Source: Euleptes europaea
Lineage: Eukaryota; Chordata; Lepidosauria; Squamata; Sphaerodactylidae
DNA: 64,000 bases
Assembly (NCBI RefSeq): GCF_029931775.1
Contig: NC_079312.1
Location: forward strand, 119,162,872-119,226,871
Direction of reading: 5' to 3'
The notes under the pieces are model-generated. The model was not told the DNA's origin. It worked only from the letters and a program-made list of their open reading frames with translations, and made no database searches. Shown here piece by piece: positions 11,012 through 24,900 of the stretch. Numbering within the stretch: the first letter of the stretch is position 1; each line of letters opens with the position of its first letter. Position numbers and translations under genes: made by a program.

Positions 11012-12810
11012 AAAGTCATCAATTGTATTTTAATGAGACCATGAATTGGGGGAAAGGGGAGAGGACAGAAATGGAGAAAGCAGGAGGCTGCCCTAAGAAA
11101 GGAACTGCTCAGTGCTGGGGGTTGGGTCCATTTTGCCAGTAGTTTAAGATTGCAGCACAAGACACCGATGGGCAAATGTGCCTGCTTGAGCAGCAAATAC
11201 ATCAAGAGACTGAAGTGGGGGGGGGGGAGGGGGAAGAGCAGCCGGAATACCATTTTTATTTTGTTTTTGTAAACATTTGCATTGTTTTCCTGCCCCTTCC
11301 ATTCTGGGTGATGAACTGCACATGATCACAGCCTGTGGCAAAGCAAGAGCATCCAGACCTGCAGAAACGCTGCTGGAAAAAAAGATGAGCTTGAAGACAT
11401 TTACCATAAACCTGAGGGAAGGTATCGCGTGTGGGGGCAAGGGAAGAATAATTAGAAGCATTTAAATTTACATTGTACATTTGTACACCCGTTCAGATGG
11501 AATGGCCCCAAATAAACCAAATATATATATTTATAGACTTTATATATACAAATATATATCTATCTCAACAGATATATATATATATCTCATCTCTTTTAAA
11601 AGGATAAAAGGTTAAATCTGTCTTTGCATGCACGGCCGAAAGCCCCACTCCACTCAGTCAAGGCCTGTGCTAGACCCTCAGGGGAGCTGCAATCCACCCA
11701 CTGCTAATGCAAATCCTTCTGATGGCCTTTGCCTCCCTCTTCCTTTCATATAGCTTGAGAGAAGGGGGATCGAGGCCTCCACCTGGCCGGATTCCAGTTC
11801 CAACATCACACTGTAGCGGGTGGGGTTAGGAACGCTTTTATTGCTCATCGAGTAACTGTTTCTCCGCCTACAGGAGGCATCACTGCGGCTACCTTTCCCG
11901 CCTACATCTCACCACAGGCAAATGAAGTGATTGTAGGCTTCTCCCAGTAGCGGCCCCTCTTCCTCACACTCCACGGCGCTTCCTCTGCCAACCAGAAGGA
12001 CTCAGAGGGGAAAAAAGAGCGGTAGGGCAAGCCCTGCCAACTGGTAACGGCAAGGGACCATCAGAAGATTCCGGCGGGCCAAACGCCCATTCTGTTTCGA
12101 GGCTCGTAGGTGTACCGAACCCACCCTACCTTAACACATTTCCCTGGTCCTCCACAAAACAAGCTTTCAGAGATTAATGGGGAAAGATGCAGGTGTACGC
12201 TACACCCTTTCCCCCACCCACCCCCAAAAAAACTGAGTTCCATTCCTTGGCCAATCTAACAGGGAACTGGGGTTTGAATCAACACAGATGGAAACTTGGC
12301 GAGTGGAAAGAGCAGAGTCAGCCGAAGAAACAGGAGGAGAGGGGAAAGAACGAAACATGCTTGCCAAGGCCAGCCAGCCAAAACCAGTGGGTGCGTCCTC
12401 CGGAATGTACCCAGTGAGAAAGACTTCCACCCTCCTCTCCCTGTCCCTCATATAATGCTGGCATGAAATGCCTAAGTAGGGCAACTAGAATTTATTTTTG
12501 CTTCTCGCAATGGGTCTGAAAGCTTTTAAGGGGGATAAATAGGCACCACGTCAAAAAGGCAAAGTTTGGATAAGGCTAAACAAACAGGAGAAAAAAAATA
12601 AATTAAATGGAAATTGCACCAGCAACGCCCTTTGCCACAGAGACAGGCTTAGCACCAGGCCCCCAGGGGCTGTCAGTCTTGCACAAGTGGCCAACAAGCA
12701 GAACTCCTGTAGACACCCCTCGACAAGGTCTCTGGAAACATCTCCTTCAGCAGTGTTCATGGGGAACCGATATGTACAAGAGAACAAGCTCCATGACAGG
12801 GGAATTTGTG
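11012..12810 (-). other. ARHGAP44: Probable 3' UTR of ARHGAP44
   Basis: The stretch after the stop codon has no recognised interspersed repeat, unlike the introns, which suits a constrained 3' UTR. On the minus strand an ATTAAA at 11029-11034 is followed by a GT/T-rich stretch (about 10985-11010), a good cleavage-site layout, so the end is placed near 11012. AATAAA-type hexamers near 11253, 11833 and 12492 could give shorter forms. An AT dinucleotide-rich tract lies at 11520-11590. Confidence 0.6.
11029..11034 (-). promoter_or_regulatory. Candidate poly(A) signal ATTAAA of ARHGAP44
   Basis: ATTAAA on the minus strand sits about 20 bases before the proposed cleavage point. The downstream stretch is rich in T and GT, as expected of a downstream element. 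An AAATAAA at about 11253 is the main alternative. Confidence 0.45.
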
Positions 12811-12950
12811 TCATAGGGCGGTGCTTTCTGAATCTTCCTCTGAATTGATTTTTCCTGGTACCGGGTGTCTCTGGACTTGTCCCACTGGGTCCAGGTGCAG
12901 CGTGGCATCAACCTCTACATGGATGGACGGGATATCAAGGTGGGCAAGAT
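12811..12950 (-). CDS. ARHGAP44: ARHGAP44 exon 22, C-terminus with STAL PDZ ligand
   Basis: The exon's coding part has 140 nt. Two bases complete Asp, then LAHLDIPSIHVEVDATLHL leads to NSEEDSESTAL and TGA. The last four residues STAL fit a class I PDZ ligand, known in RICH2 to bind Shank-type PDZ domains. The segment between DATLHL and SEEDSES is diverged from human. The acceptor is GATTTCAG. Confidence 0.96.
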
Positions 12951-15900
12951 CTGAAATCAGGCACAGGTACATACAAAGACAAAACGTTATCATGGTGTTC
13001 CAAGCCCATTCTGCTCACTAACACATATACACGTAAAATTGACACACTTTATCTAACTGAGCACAATGTACAACTCTCAAGAGCCTAGGAGCTGTTAATG
13101 CCAGAAAAAAGGGATGTCATAATATAGTCATGGTTTGCATCTTTGCTTTGACGTGCTTCAGAACTATCTTTTCTTGCAAACAACAATCACATAAATAATA
13201 TACAGGTTTCATACTTATGCAACTCCTAAGTTTAGCTTAGTGTGGAAATCAGGTTTTGGAAACATGGCAGTAGATCTCTACCTGTCCAGCAGTGCTTAGG
13301 ACAAACTACTACACAAACTAGTCTTAAACAAAGACTTGTAAATAGCCTTTTGTCTGTTCACCTGTGACGAATAAGAAGAATATCTAGGTGACCAGGGAGG
13401 GAAAATATTTGGAAAGAAGAGCATCCCCCCCCTCGTTTGCTGTCAACGTTCTACAAATGGCTACCCCCTCACACACACTCGGGTATATGTGATTAAATAA
13501 AAGTGTTTTTGCATTAGTAGCTTGTAAACAAACTTGGAAGGCTGTTTTAAATGTCTTTAGAGGAGAAAATCTATCCCTACCTCATTTGACAGGGAAGTAT
13601 CAAAATGAAATCCTAGCCAGAGTGAACTGGGAAATTTAACCACACCTTTTTACAATAACATTTTTTACCCTTCCTAAAAACAGATGGTTCTAGTGAAGGC
13701 ATCTGGATGGCTAATACTGCAATAATGCTACTCCCAGGAAATGGAAGCACTGAAAACCTGTCCTGGTTCCCTGATCCTCAAGCGACTTCATCTCAGACAA
13801 GCACTCTAGAGTAGATTCTCTGGCTTTTTGGTAGAAGAATATCCATTGATATGTCATCCAAATAAATGTAAAATTAATCTCCTTAAACACGCAGCGGGGA
13901 CCAAAAACATGTGAATACAACCAGCAATCAACAATTTTGACCCTTCCAAGAGAGGCGCATTGATATTTTTGATCAGGACAAACTGAGCTGAACTCCAAAT
14001 TTGTATCAGTCCAATGCACTTGAAGAAGTTCCAAATGAAGCAAGTTCTCTCCTGAGGTGGGACCACTGATCAAGACATGCTAGTGTCTTCCTGTGAAAAA
14101 CACCAGAATGGGAGAAGAATGTTTGCGAACTTGGCTAAAGCCAGAAGACAAGATGCCCCTTTCCTCCAAATGCTACAATGTTCACAGCCTGTCTCCATGC
14201 TACTCAGTGCTGCAAATGCCTGTCTTCTGAGAAATCCTCTCAAGGTGGCACTCAAAACTGTAGCTAAAAAGTGGCTGGCAATTGAAGAACAAGCGCATTG
14301 CCTGGTAGTTTTATAAAGTGGAGGGACTGGAGAATGCGTGGATTTTGGACAGGATGGGCTTACTTAGCTGTAAATGAACCAAAGCTTCCAGATAGTTTTG
14401 GATAAACACAATACCCCATACTGAAAACTTCAAGGGCTCCAGAAGACGTGTAACAAGACACAACAGTGTTATGACACAACAGCCTGTTCACTTCCCCCTC
14501 CCAACAGTCAAAGACTATGGGACATCCTAGACACAAAGGCAGCTTTCCCACTTTACCTTCTTGGCTAATAGAACTGAATTCATCTTAGCCCCTCTTCTGA
14601 AGCCAATGGCTTTCACAACATCTTATGGCAGGGAACTCCACATGCCAAAACATGCTTGAGAAAGCCTTTCTAATGGGAAGCCAATAAAAAGAGAAGGGAG
14701 AAGCATGCAGAGGAGGAAGCAAGGCCTAGTTCTAGAGGACCAAGCCTCTTGCCATTCATGGAAAGATCAAGGCTCTGGAGGACTGACTTGACTGACAGTC
14801 GTGTCCCCTCAGGGGAGAAGTGCCTACAGATCAGCCATTTGCTTGGCATATGCGGGTGCACAGGTATGGATGTGTTTTTCACTTGAACTGATGAAACATT
14901 TCATGTTTCTCACGGAGGATATTTTTTGAGTAGCAGTGTTAACACAGGAATAGCAAATGAGCAGTTACCTGTGAGGGCAAAAAGGAGCTGATGTGCCAAA
15001 AGCAAAAAAGAAAAGAAAAAAAGATGAGATATTCGCATCATAAAGAAAAATCTTACCAACTCTATGATTTCTGTCATAGGACAGTATGACTTCCCCCAGA
15101 GTCACCACTGAAAACACTCCTGTAACTTAGACCTTAGAAAACAACCCTGTGTATAGCCTATGGAAGATGCGCTGCGGGGCAGAAAATTATGAATGAAGCT
15201 TACGTTATCAGCTGAGCTGCAGGACGCTCCGCCATGAAGTTGAGTGTCCATACCAGGTGACAGCCCTGCATCCTCTCATCTTTGACCATCCCCTGTACCC
15301 AGCTGTAGAACACTTGGCCTGATCTACTACAAGTGCCATTAAATAAACATTAATGGCAATATCATGACATCCCTTTAGAGAAGAACACATGGAAAATGGC
15401 AAAGGGAAAGAGTCACATTGCTAGGAAGGGCCGGCAAGGTTGGGAGCGAGTGAACCTTGTGGTTTGGGAAGAACTTCGTTCAATGGGTTCAACTGTCCGC
15501 ACATAAAAGGGATCAGGCATGAAGGCCGGTGGTTTTCAGAAGCACGCTCCTAAGTTGACTAATAACATGATTATCAGTCAGCTTGGTACAGGGCAGCAGG
15601 CTCCAGCAGCCATGCAGTTCCAGGCGAGTGGGGCCCCCCATGCAAGGCCGGTGAATGGTGGACGGTGACTTTGGAGGTGAGGGGGCACAGCCGCAGGTCA
15701 GGCTAGGAGGGCGAGGGTGTGTGTGGCGGAAGGAGGGGAGGGGTTTGGGGGAGAGGGGTGGGGACTCCAGCTTACCCTGAGCATTCCCCTCACACCTATC
15801 CAACATTGCCTCACGTGCCTCAAACAGCTGCAAGGACACAATAATAGGATTGGGAGAAAGGCACAGAAGAGAAACAGCAGCAACAAGACACAGTAGTACA

Positions 15901-18900
15901 CGACACAAACGCCAGTCAAAGACAATCACCTGTCTGTCTGTTCACCCATGAGAACTTGGGGCCTCCCCCTCCCCCCCCTTTGCCAGCGACACGAGGATCT
16001 CTTGGTGGGCGATCTTGAGGAAGGAGAAAAAAACAACCACCCTTTGGCTTAGAAAGGAAGATTGGCCATTTACTGCCTCATGGGCTGCAGCAAGGGAGCT
16101 GCCATCCCCTCCGATGTCCAGGCCACTCTGACCTCCATGTACTTCAATATCTGTAACCCCACTACTCTGGAGGCCACTGGGAGACCTCAAGCCTGCAGGA
16201 AATGGCTGCTGGGCCATCAAAGGCAGTGTTCAACCTGGAGCACCATCGAAGGGCTGAAGTGATGGGCGGAAAAAAAAAATCCCACTTGTGTAGTCATCGC
16301 CCCCTGGGGTGCTTCCACCCTGGGACAGACCACAGAGTCTCCCCTTTAGAGCCTTGCCACTTGCCCCCAGAGAGGTGCTAGCTTTGCTGTCAGGCAGTAG
16401 GAAAAAGCTCTTCAGAAATGAACATATGACGCTGCCTTCTACTGAATCAGACCCTTGGTCCATCAAAGTCTGCATTGTCTACTCAGACCGGCAGCGGTTC
16501 TACAGGGTCTCAGGCAGAGGCCTTTCACGTCACCTACTTGCCTAGTCCCTTTAACTGGAGACGACGGGGATTGAACCTGGGACCTTCTGCATGCCAAGCA
16601 GATGCTCTATCACTGAGCCACAGCCAAGCTGGGTTGTTTACTTTTTTTTAATTGCTAGAGAAATGCATTCCATGCCTTTGGGATGGGTGGCAGATGTAGC
16701 AAATGTTATTTGTCAAATGGCATCCAACAAGCACAGCTATGCAGGGGAAGGATTTGCAGGTGTGCGTTATCCTAGCACCAGTCACCCCCACAGTAAAAAT
16801 GAGGGAGATTTGCACCTGAAGCAATATTAGTATTTCCAGGCAACTGCTGTCATCGCTATGAAAAGCGACTTTCTGAGGGTAATAGTACCTGCTGGGACAT
16901 CATCATCTGGGATGCAGGTGCAACCGTCCCACATCCTGTGTCTGAAAAGGGCCAAAGAGAACATTCCCGATTCAAAATGTCAACATGGTTACTTTCAATG
17001 GGCCTTTTGGCTTATATATTTTACTGTAATTGAGACTTTTCAAAATTTGATGATGTGCCAAAATGGGAAATGAAAAGGAGAGCCAGCATGGTGTAGTGGT
17101 TAAGAGAGGCAGACTCTAATCTGGAGAAATGGGTTTGATTCCCCATTCCTCTACATGAGCAGCGGGCTCTAATCTGGTGAACTGATTTGATGGGAGATTT
17201 GCACCTGAATCAATATTAGTATTTCCAGGCAACTATTGTCAGCACTATGAAAAGTGACTTTCTGAGGGTAATGGTACCTTCTGGGACATCATCATCTGGG
17301 ATGCAAGTGCAACCGTCTCACATCCTCAGTGTCTGAAAAGGGCCAAAGAGAACATTCCCAGTTAAGATTGTCTTTAGCATCCTAGGTTTTTGCATTCACG
17401 GCTTCTCCTGCAGGATCCTTCTCAAAAGGCCATTTCTTTCAGCTCAGTTCCCCAGGAGGATGCAAAATGACCAGGTGATGGAAAGGAAGCCCCATACTGG
17501 ACGTACAACAATACACTTGTATGCCGAATACCCCCGTTCCTTGCTATTTTGTTCCATGCGCCATACATTTGTTTTTGTGCAGCATATTGGGATGCGTCTT
17601 TATTCTGCTTAAGGGGGTATTGGTTGAGAAGTACAGTATTCCTCAAGCACGAGACTGTGAGGAAATATTTGACCTCAAAAACAAGAACATGGCTTGAACT
17701 GCACTTCGCCACCAGGGATAGGCAAAATTTTCCGCACACAGTTAAAAAATAAAAAGGGTAAAACCACCAAGAAATCTGTACCGTCACCCTAGCCTAGCGG
17801 TTCCCAAACTTTTTGAGTCATGTAGCACTTTTCAGGAGAGAAATTCGTCATGGAGCACTAATTTTCACCTAGCACCTATATACTAAACTGAATGACCATT
17901 GTATTTTTCTTTCCAATCTCTTCAGGGAGCACTAGGAGATGTTTTGTGGAGCACCAAGCGCTCCGTGGAGCACAATTTGGGAACCGCTGCCTTCGCCTAT
18001 GTAATGGCAGCCTACTCAAAGCCCGGCTTTGCAATGGCTGTTCCCACCTCTGCTCTGTTTGTAGAGCCTATCAGCTGCACATTAAGCAACCCACAGGACC
18101 ATCAAGCATGGAGACCAGAACTCCCTGTCAGATGTCCCCTTCCAGTAATCCCAGCAACCCCCTCTCCCCCCCCCCACTGCTTTCCGCGTTCCATGTGATC
18201 ATTACCTGTAGACATGCTCTCCCCGGGGGACATGCCGTCTAGAATGGTGTGCTCCACGGACTGTGGACTGGAGCCAGACGCGTTTGATGTGGGAGGCTGC
18301 GGAGGTGGCAGCGTGGGCCTCTGCCGCGGCTTGGGGGTGGGTCGCGATTTAGTTAAAGTGCTTGTCAGGGAAGGAGGAGAAGACAGAGAAGGAGCGGCAG
18401 CTGGGGAGAGGGGGCCCGAGCCCAAGGAGTAGCCTTGCGGGTAACTTAGTCCGTAAGGAGAAGGGGTGCTCGGTGGGGTGGGAGAAAGGCTGGCGGGGGA
18501 AGGCTGCCCCGGGGACTGGTCGGGCAGGCCACCTGACTGGACATAAGGAACCTTGGCAGGGATTGGGGCCAGCTTCTTTGAAACTGTAGAAAACAAGACG
18601 AGAGACAAAAAGTTGAGTATCATTCACCTGATGGGCTTTCAAGTAAGGGATTTCTGTACGTGGCAGTGACACGCCTGCTTTGGCACTCTGTAACACCGGT
18701 AAAAGCCTAGATGCAACTTCTCTACAAGAGGCTGCAGCTACAAGATGAAGTTGAAGCATTAATGTGGCTTCTCTAGGAGAAGGACCAACTTTTGGCTAGC
18801 TTCCTGCATGCCAGAGAAAGAATGCTAGGCACAAATCTTGTACAGGCCCCCACTGAGTGCTGTTCATTTCTAAATCTTTGTGTTCCAGTCAACATGTGAA

Positions 18901-21900
18901 CAGGCCATGTAGCAGTCTACGTTGAATCCTGAAGAAGACTCTGTCGAAACAGGGTTATATCTGGATCCCTGTCTCGTTTGCATGAAGGATTCATGGTGAT
19001 TACTGTACCGATCCTATTAAAATTATCGACACCACATCTCCACTACGTGGTTATTGTACCTTGTCTGCAAGTCCAGCATTTTCTTTCTACTCTGGGGAGA
19101 TCAACCTCATGGACTTTGGTCTCAAGTAGCTTTATAGCATTGGCTATGGACATTGCTGGACTTTTCTTGTAGTGTGTTGATATATGCAATTTATTTAATA
19201 TATCATATAGCATCCTAAATATTTTGTGTTTAGGACATTTTTTCTACTGCTGTTATTTGTTGCATCTCACTAGACAGTAGGCTAACCTTTTTGGCTCATT
19301 TCTAAATCTCAGCAATGAAAGGTTCTGGAGTTTGTTTCATCCCCTTTTTCATTTTCAGTCACAGACGGACTGACACCCCCCCCCCCCACAGTAGTAGCCA
19401 TGTATTTGGTGGGAATGACAAAACGAGCCCTGGCCAAAAGGTTTGCCGGTTGAATTTGCCACAGCAAAGGCCTGTCATTTGTCAGCCTCACACCCGACAG
19501 ACATGCTCCCGACAGCCTTCTGGGTAGGGTTGCCAACCTCCAGGTACTAGCAGGAGATCTCCTGCGATTACAACTGATCTCCAGCCAATAGAGATCAGTT
19601 CACCTGGAGAAAATGGTCGTTCTGGCAACTGGATTCTATGGCATTGAAGTCCCTCCCCTCCCCAAACCTCACCCTCCTCAGGCTCCACCCCAAAAATCTC
19701 CCACCAGTTGCGAAGAGGGACCTGGCAACCCTACTTCTGGGCAAAGACGAAGCGTACCTTTCCGCAGAGTGTGTGGGCTCTGCTCTGTAGACAGCTGCTG
19801 CATGAGACCAGGCGGCGGCTGGGCAGTCCCACACGGCGTCATATGACCGCAAGCTGGGCTGCCTTTCTGCCCAGACACGGGGGAAAGCTCTTTAGTTTTT
19901 ACCACACTAAAGAGAAACAGAAGGTGAACAAGAAGCGGTTGTGAGTCCCTTTTGTACGAAGGGCGCCTCTTTCAAATCTCGCCAGCCCCTGCCGCAACGG
20001 GCCAGGGCACGCCCCCCCCAAACCCTTCGCTGGGATAAGCTGATGATGCTTGCAAAGCAAAGCGGATTTATGCCCAGCTCCAAAACACATACCCAAAGCA
20101 CCAGACCAAACTTGCACTTCTACTTTCAAAGCAGAGTGAGCATGACTAGAGCATGGATGGCGCTGCAGCACTTGCAGTTACTCTGTACACAGCAATGAGA
20201 CAAAACAAAATGGAGGGAAGCCCTTCTCCAAAATCTACCTTTAGCACACATCTGTTCCTTAAAGTGAAGGAAGGGCCAAGGAGGAATGGCTTACAACACT
20301 GTGCGAGGGGCCACCCTGATTGACCCAGTTTGCTCCTTACATGTTGACTGCTGCACCTAGCTGTAATGACCAGCGGCTGGCCAATCTGGCCCCTTGGTCC
20401 AGGTGAACAGCAGAGAGGCAAGGGTGGCTCAGTGGGGCTAAGGGAGGGGGTGGGCCTTGGATGTGAGGTGAGACAGATCCTGCTTCGTGCAATTAAGCTG
20501 GACTAGGCAACTAAATGCAGCAATTTAAGAACATGAGAACATAAGAAAGGCCCTGCTGGATCAGACCAAGGTCCATCAAGTCCAGCAATCTGTTCACACA
20601 GCAGCCAACCAGGTGTCTGGAAGGAGAAAAGACTCAAAATATACTAGGCTATATACACTGTGGGCCTCCCAGGGCTCTAAATGGTAGCAAACAGGCTGGT
20701 GCTGAAGACTGGCACTGCTGCCTGTGATGCAAATCAAAACTGCATAACACTTTGCAGCTGTGGGGGAAACAGTGCCTCGCCTTGCTTCAGAGAATGGACT
20801 GGATGGACTATTGACATTAAGGGCCATTTTAAACTAGTTTTTATTTGGAATTCGCTGTCATGGCTTCCCCAAGGAACCTGAGGAACTGTCATTTGGGCAA
20901 GAAGCTGAGAATTCTGTTCCTTGACGAAACATCAGTTCCTAGGGTTCTCTGGGGAGAGAGAATGAAGCAGGCCATTGAACGTAACTAGATCTGTAGTTTA
21001 GTCAGGGCTTCACTGAACTGCTTCAGCGGCAGGGCCTTATTAATTGACACAGTTATACATTCTCACTAAACAGACTTGCCACAATGCAGAGACGGACAGG
21101 AAGGTGCCGTTTCTCTGCCGAAAGGGGCCTGGGCCCCCATCCTTGTATGCTGAACTATGGCTCACGGCAAGTGAGCAGCGCTCGCCCTTACACCGCGCAT
21201 GATGCCTAAGCATTGTTAAATAAACATTTATTTACCTAGTGAGCCCGGCTCCTCTGTCTCTGGCACAGGTGCAGCTGACCCAGGGGGGAGAGACTGACAC
21301 ATGGGGGCTGTAAAGAGTGCCAGGAGGATCGGGTTTGGATAAGGTAAGGGAGGTTTTCATGTGAACAGAGGAGAGGTTAGTCTCAGGACCATGCATCTCT
21401 GTGAGGGAGCTCTGCTTAGGGAGGTGCAAGAAATATGGTTTAGGGTTAGAGTTAATGTCCAGTTGCTGAGGGGAGGGAGAGGAAGAGGAGGAGGAGGTAG
21501 AAGCGGGGGGCAGAGTTTGGCTGTATCCTGACCACCGATACAGTGGCAAGGGAGGCTCAGGCCTAGTGCATGCGCCCATCTTGGAGTGGAAGTGGTGGAA
21601 GGATGGGTAGCAGGGGTATGGGGGAGGCTTGTCGTCCTCAGGGGATGGGTAGATGTAACAGCAATCCGACCAACTAGACGACACACCACCATCCGTGCTG
21701 CAAATGTCCAAAACAACAAAACAAAAAGGAAAAAAAAAGAGCAGAGAGCATTTGTACAGGGAGGAACTGAGCAGGAGTTTTGAAAACAGCCAAAAAGCAA
21801 AAGGGGAGGGAGAGGAAAGAACCGCCACCAAAACATTCAGGGAAGAGAAGGGCTCCCAACTGTAAAGTATACAGGGGACTGAGGCAGCAGCTCTCAGTCT

Positions 21901-24900
21901 CCTGAGATGACAATACTGGGCCTGGTTTCGGCTTTCTTTCCCATAAGCCACTCTGAAATCACACCTAGCACTGGAAACCAGAGGCCCTCAGGCCCCTGTG
22001 AATGAGGCTGTCCATGGCCACACCTCTTTCTAAACCCTTAGCTACCATTTCTCTCTAGACAGTGGTTTTTTTCCCTCCCCCCACACACACAGGCGTAGAA
22101 CACAGGGGAGGAAGTTACATCTACCAAATTTATTCTTCAGTGGGAAACTCTACATTGGCAGTTCCTGCATTTAGCAAGCTGGGGTTAAACTCAGGTACTG
22201 GTTCCCTCAAATATCAAGGCTTGAGTGTTCGAGGGTTCAACTTTAGGAGCCAGGGCAGGCGTCTGTCCCTGGTTCACAGGTTACATGACTGGAAAGCAGC
22301 GAAAGAAGTCCACAATTTCCTAGCTCAGAATATGAACATTGATGTCTCAGAATTCTTGCCCCAAATCCAAGGCAAGCATTACAGCCCCCCCATTCTTTTG
22401 TGTATCAGACTTTAACCCTCTCTCCACTAGCTTGCTGTCCCCTTTTTTCTCCTAAACTTGCCTGGCAGCGGGTAGGGTAATAACGGGACAGCATCTTCTC
22501 TCTGGAGGGTTCCCTGATGCTTGGGATGCTGAAGAGACTGAGGTTTCCGGAAGGAGACCCTGCTGACACTGCCACCCAACAAACTTAGGGACTGGATTAG
22601 GGGGTGGAGGAAAGGAGCTTGTGGGGAGTTGTGGTCTCAACCGAAGGTTAAGGGGGGAGAGGGACACATTACATACACTCCTTATGATGTCACCAAGGGT
22701 ACAGGAGGTCCAAATTTTGGAGCAGGGTTAATGAAAATATTACTTATAGATTGCCTCTCAACAGCTTGCTGAACCCCATTTCAAACCGAGCTGGGGACAA
22801 CTAGCCCACCCTATCTCTAAAAAGGGGCACAGTTGACTGAAGGCTTGAGCCTGGATCCAACTCTACCATCCATTATGTTGGAAACTGCAAAGACAACAGA
22901 GAGGCAGGAAGTCCTGATCAAAGGCAAGGCGAGGCGGGAAGGAGACAGACAACAGCATGCACTGAATGCAACTCCAGGTGGAGAGGCCTTCAAGTGGCTC
23001 CTGGACTCCTTCCAAAGTGTTCGGTATGCATTTGCAGTTGCGGGAGACCCAACCCTAAGAGGTCAAGAAAGCATGGAATGGGATCTAATGAAGTTGCATG
23101 TCCTCATCTCAAGGGCTTGACTTGGGCCCCAACCACTGTCTCCACCTTTCCCCGACTGATGTGAGCCTGTTATTGGACATGGAAGATTTTTTTTAAAATC
23201 CTTGTTTTGAAAAGAGAGGGGGAGATGACAAGAAAGGCATAGACTAAATGGCAAAGCAGGGAAGTTCAAAAGAGTAGCTACCATGAAAATGTTGTTGCTC
23301 AGAGTTGAAGCACATTCTTTTTATTTCATTGTTCCTGAACTGAGAAACAGCTCTGGAGTATGAGTCAAATCCAACCAGCTTTTCCACTGGTGAAAAAGGA
23401 AGGAAGAGGTTCCCCCTTGGACACCAAAAGGGTTATGATGGGGATCATGGGACCTACATGGACAATAGCCACGGTACAGAGAGTTGTAGTAAAGAGATTA
23501 ATTATGTGAAATTGAGTGAACAAGCAGGCTGGATCCAATCCCATCTTTCCACTTGCTTCAAACTCCATTTCTTGTGCTCAGCATCGGGATAGGATGGTTA
23601 ACGCTCTTCAAGGCAGTTACAGTAAGATGGGCACATGCCATCAGTTTGCAACTAGAGAAGACTAACCCTATTGGCAAGTACTGGGTACATGCTTTTGTGA
23701 GTGTGGATTAGGAATGCCAGGCCACTGCCTGGCACCCCTGGGAGCTTTGGAGGTGGGGCAGATGTGATTCCATGTGATGGGTCATCATGTCTGGGCAAAA
23801 ATCTTAATATGACCTCAGGAACTTGGCCGATGCTCTGGAAACTTTAGAGTATTACCAAAGAGTTGAAGAAAAAAGAGGGGAATAAAATAGGGGAATAAAA
23901 CCCAACCTAGAAAGCAGAACCTTGGGTACCCAAGGTTGGGTAGAATAATATATATAATTAATGAAAATATAATTTATTAGAAGCGCTATGTCAAGATTAC
24001 AATTATTTAAAAACGTTAAAATAGCACCATGGCATTTCCTAAGGTTGATATCTATAATGCCAGACGTGTTTCAGCCTATTTGGCCTTCATCAGTGGTCAA
24101 TTGAAACCCGTGTAAAACCTGCACACATTTACAGAAATATATACATATACAGTTTAAATCAAACCAAGCATGTATATAGGTTGTATACTATATTACCAAT
24201 TACTCAAACATATGGTAAGATTGACTCTAGTTGTAATACTAGTTTGCATGTCTCCCATATATGATGTGTGCAGTTATCATATATGGGAGACATATGTAAA
24301 CCATTATTACAACTAGAGTCAATCTTACCATATGTTTGAGTAATTGGTAATATAGTATACAACCTGTTTGTATATGTATATATTTCTGTAAATGTGTGCA
24401 GGTTTTACACGGGTTTCAATTGACCACTGATGAAGGCCAAATAGGCTGAAACGCGTCTGGCATTATAGATATCAACCTTAGGAAATGCCATTGGGCTATT
24501 TTAACATTTTTAAATAATTGTAATCTTGACATAGCGCTTCTAATAAATTATATTTTCATTAATTATCCATCCATCCATCCGAGTTTCCAGAATGTCGGCT
24601 CAATGTGCTGACATTATGTCCGAGCATCACATACCACCACTTTCCATCCTCCACTGGCCTCTTGCCAGCCCAAAAACAAGGGCGGGTGGAAGGGCCCAAG
24701 AGGTGGAGAAATGGTATGCCTGGTATGGATATGCACAGGAGGGGGGTACATGGTCTTGTGAATTTAAAGTCATGTGGCTACACCATTAAAATCTAGGCTG
24801 GTTATTAAAAAAAACTTGAGGTGTGAAAAAAGTGGTTGGCAATTTACTGGAAAGGAGCAAGACTCTCAAAACTGCAATAGCAAGCTGAAGGCCATGTCTA

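Larger units (their letters stand above)
12951..18205 (-). other. ARHGAP44 intron 21
   Basis: Beyond the SINE, the duplicated segment and the hAT element listed, 12951-16400 has no repeat or exon I can name, including a G-rich stretch on the plus strand at 15640-15780. Open frames here have no splice or family support. Confidence 0.6.
18584..19757 (-). other. ARHGAP44 intron 20
   Basis: It contains the hammerhead-like repeat at 18878-19310 and the hAT element at 19525-19733. The rest is unremarkable. Confidence 0.6.

Noticed and set aside
13711-14073. 120-codon minus-strand open frame in intron 21
   Set aside because: No splice sites fit the ARHGAP44 phases and the human protein has nothing between exons 21 and 22.
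21698-21951. Extension of the cassette reading frame upstream of the proposed acceptor
   Set aside because: The stretch includes a long pyrimidine tract and no better acceptor. The open frame there looks fortuitous.
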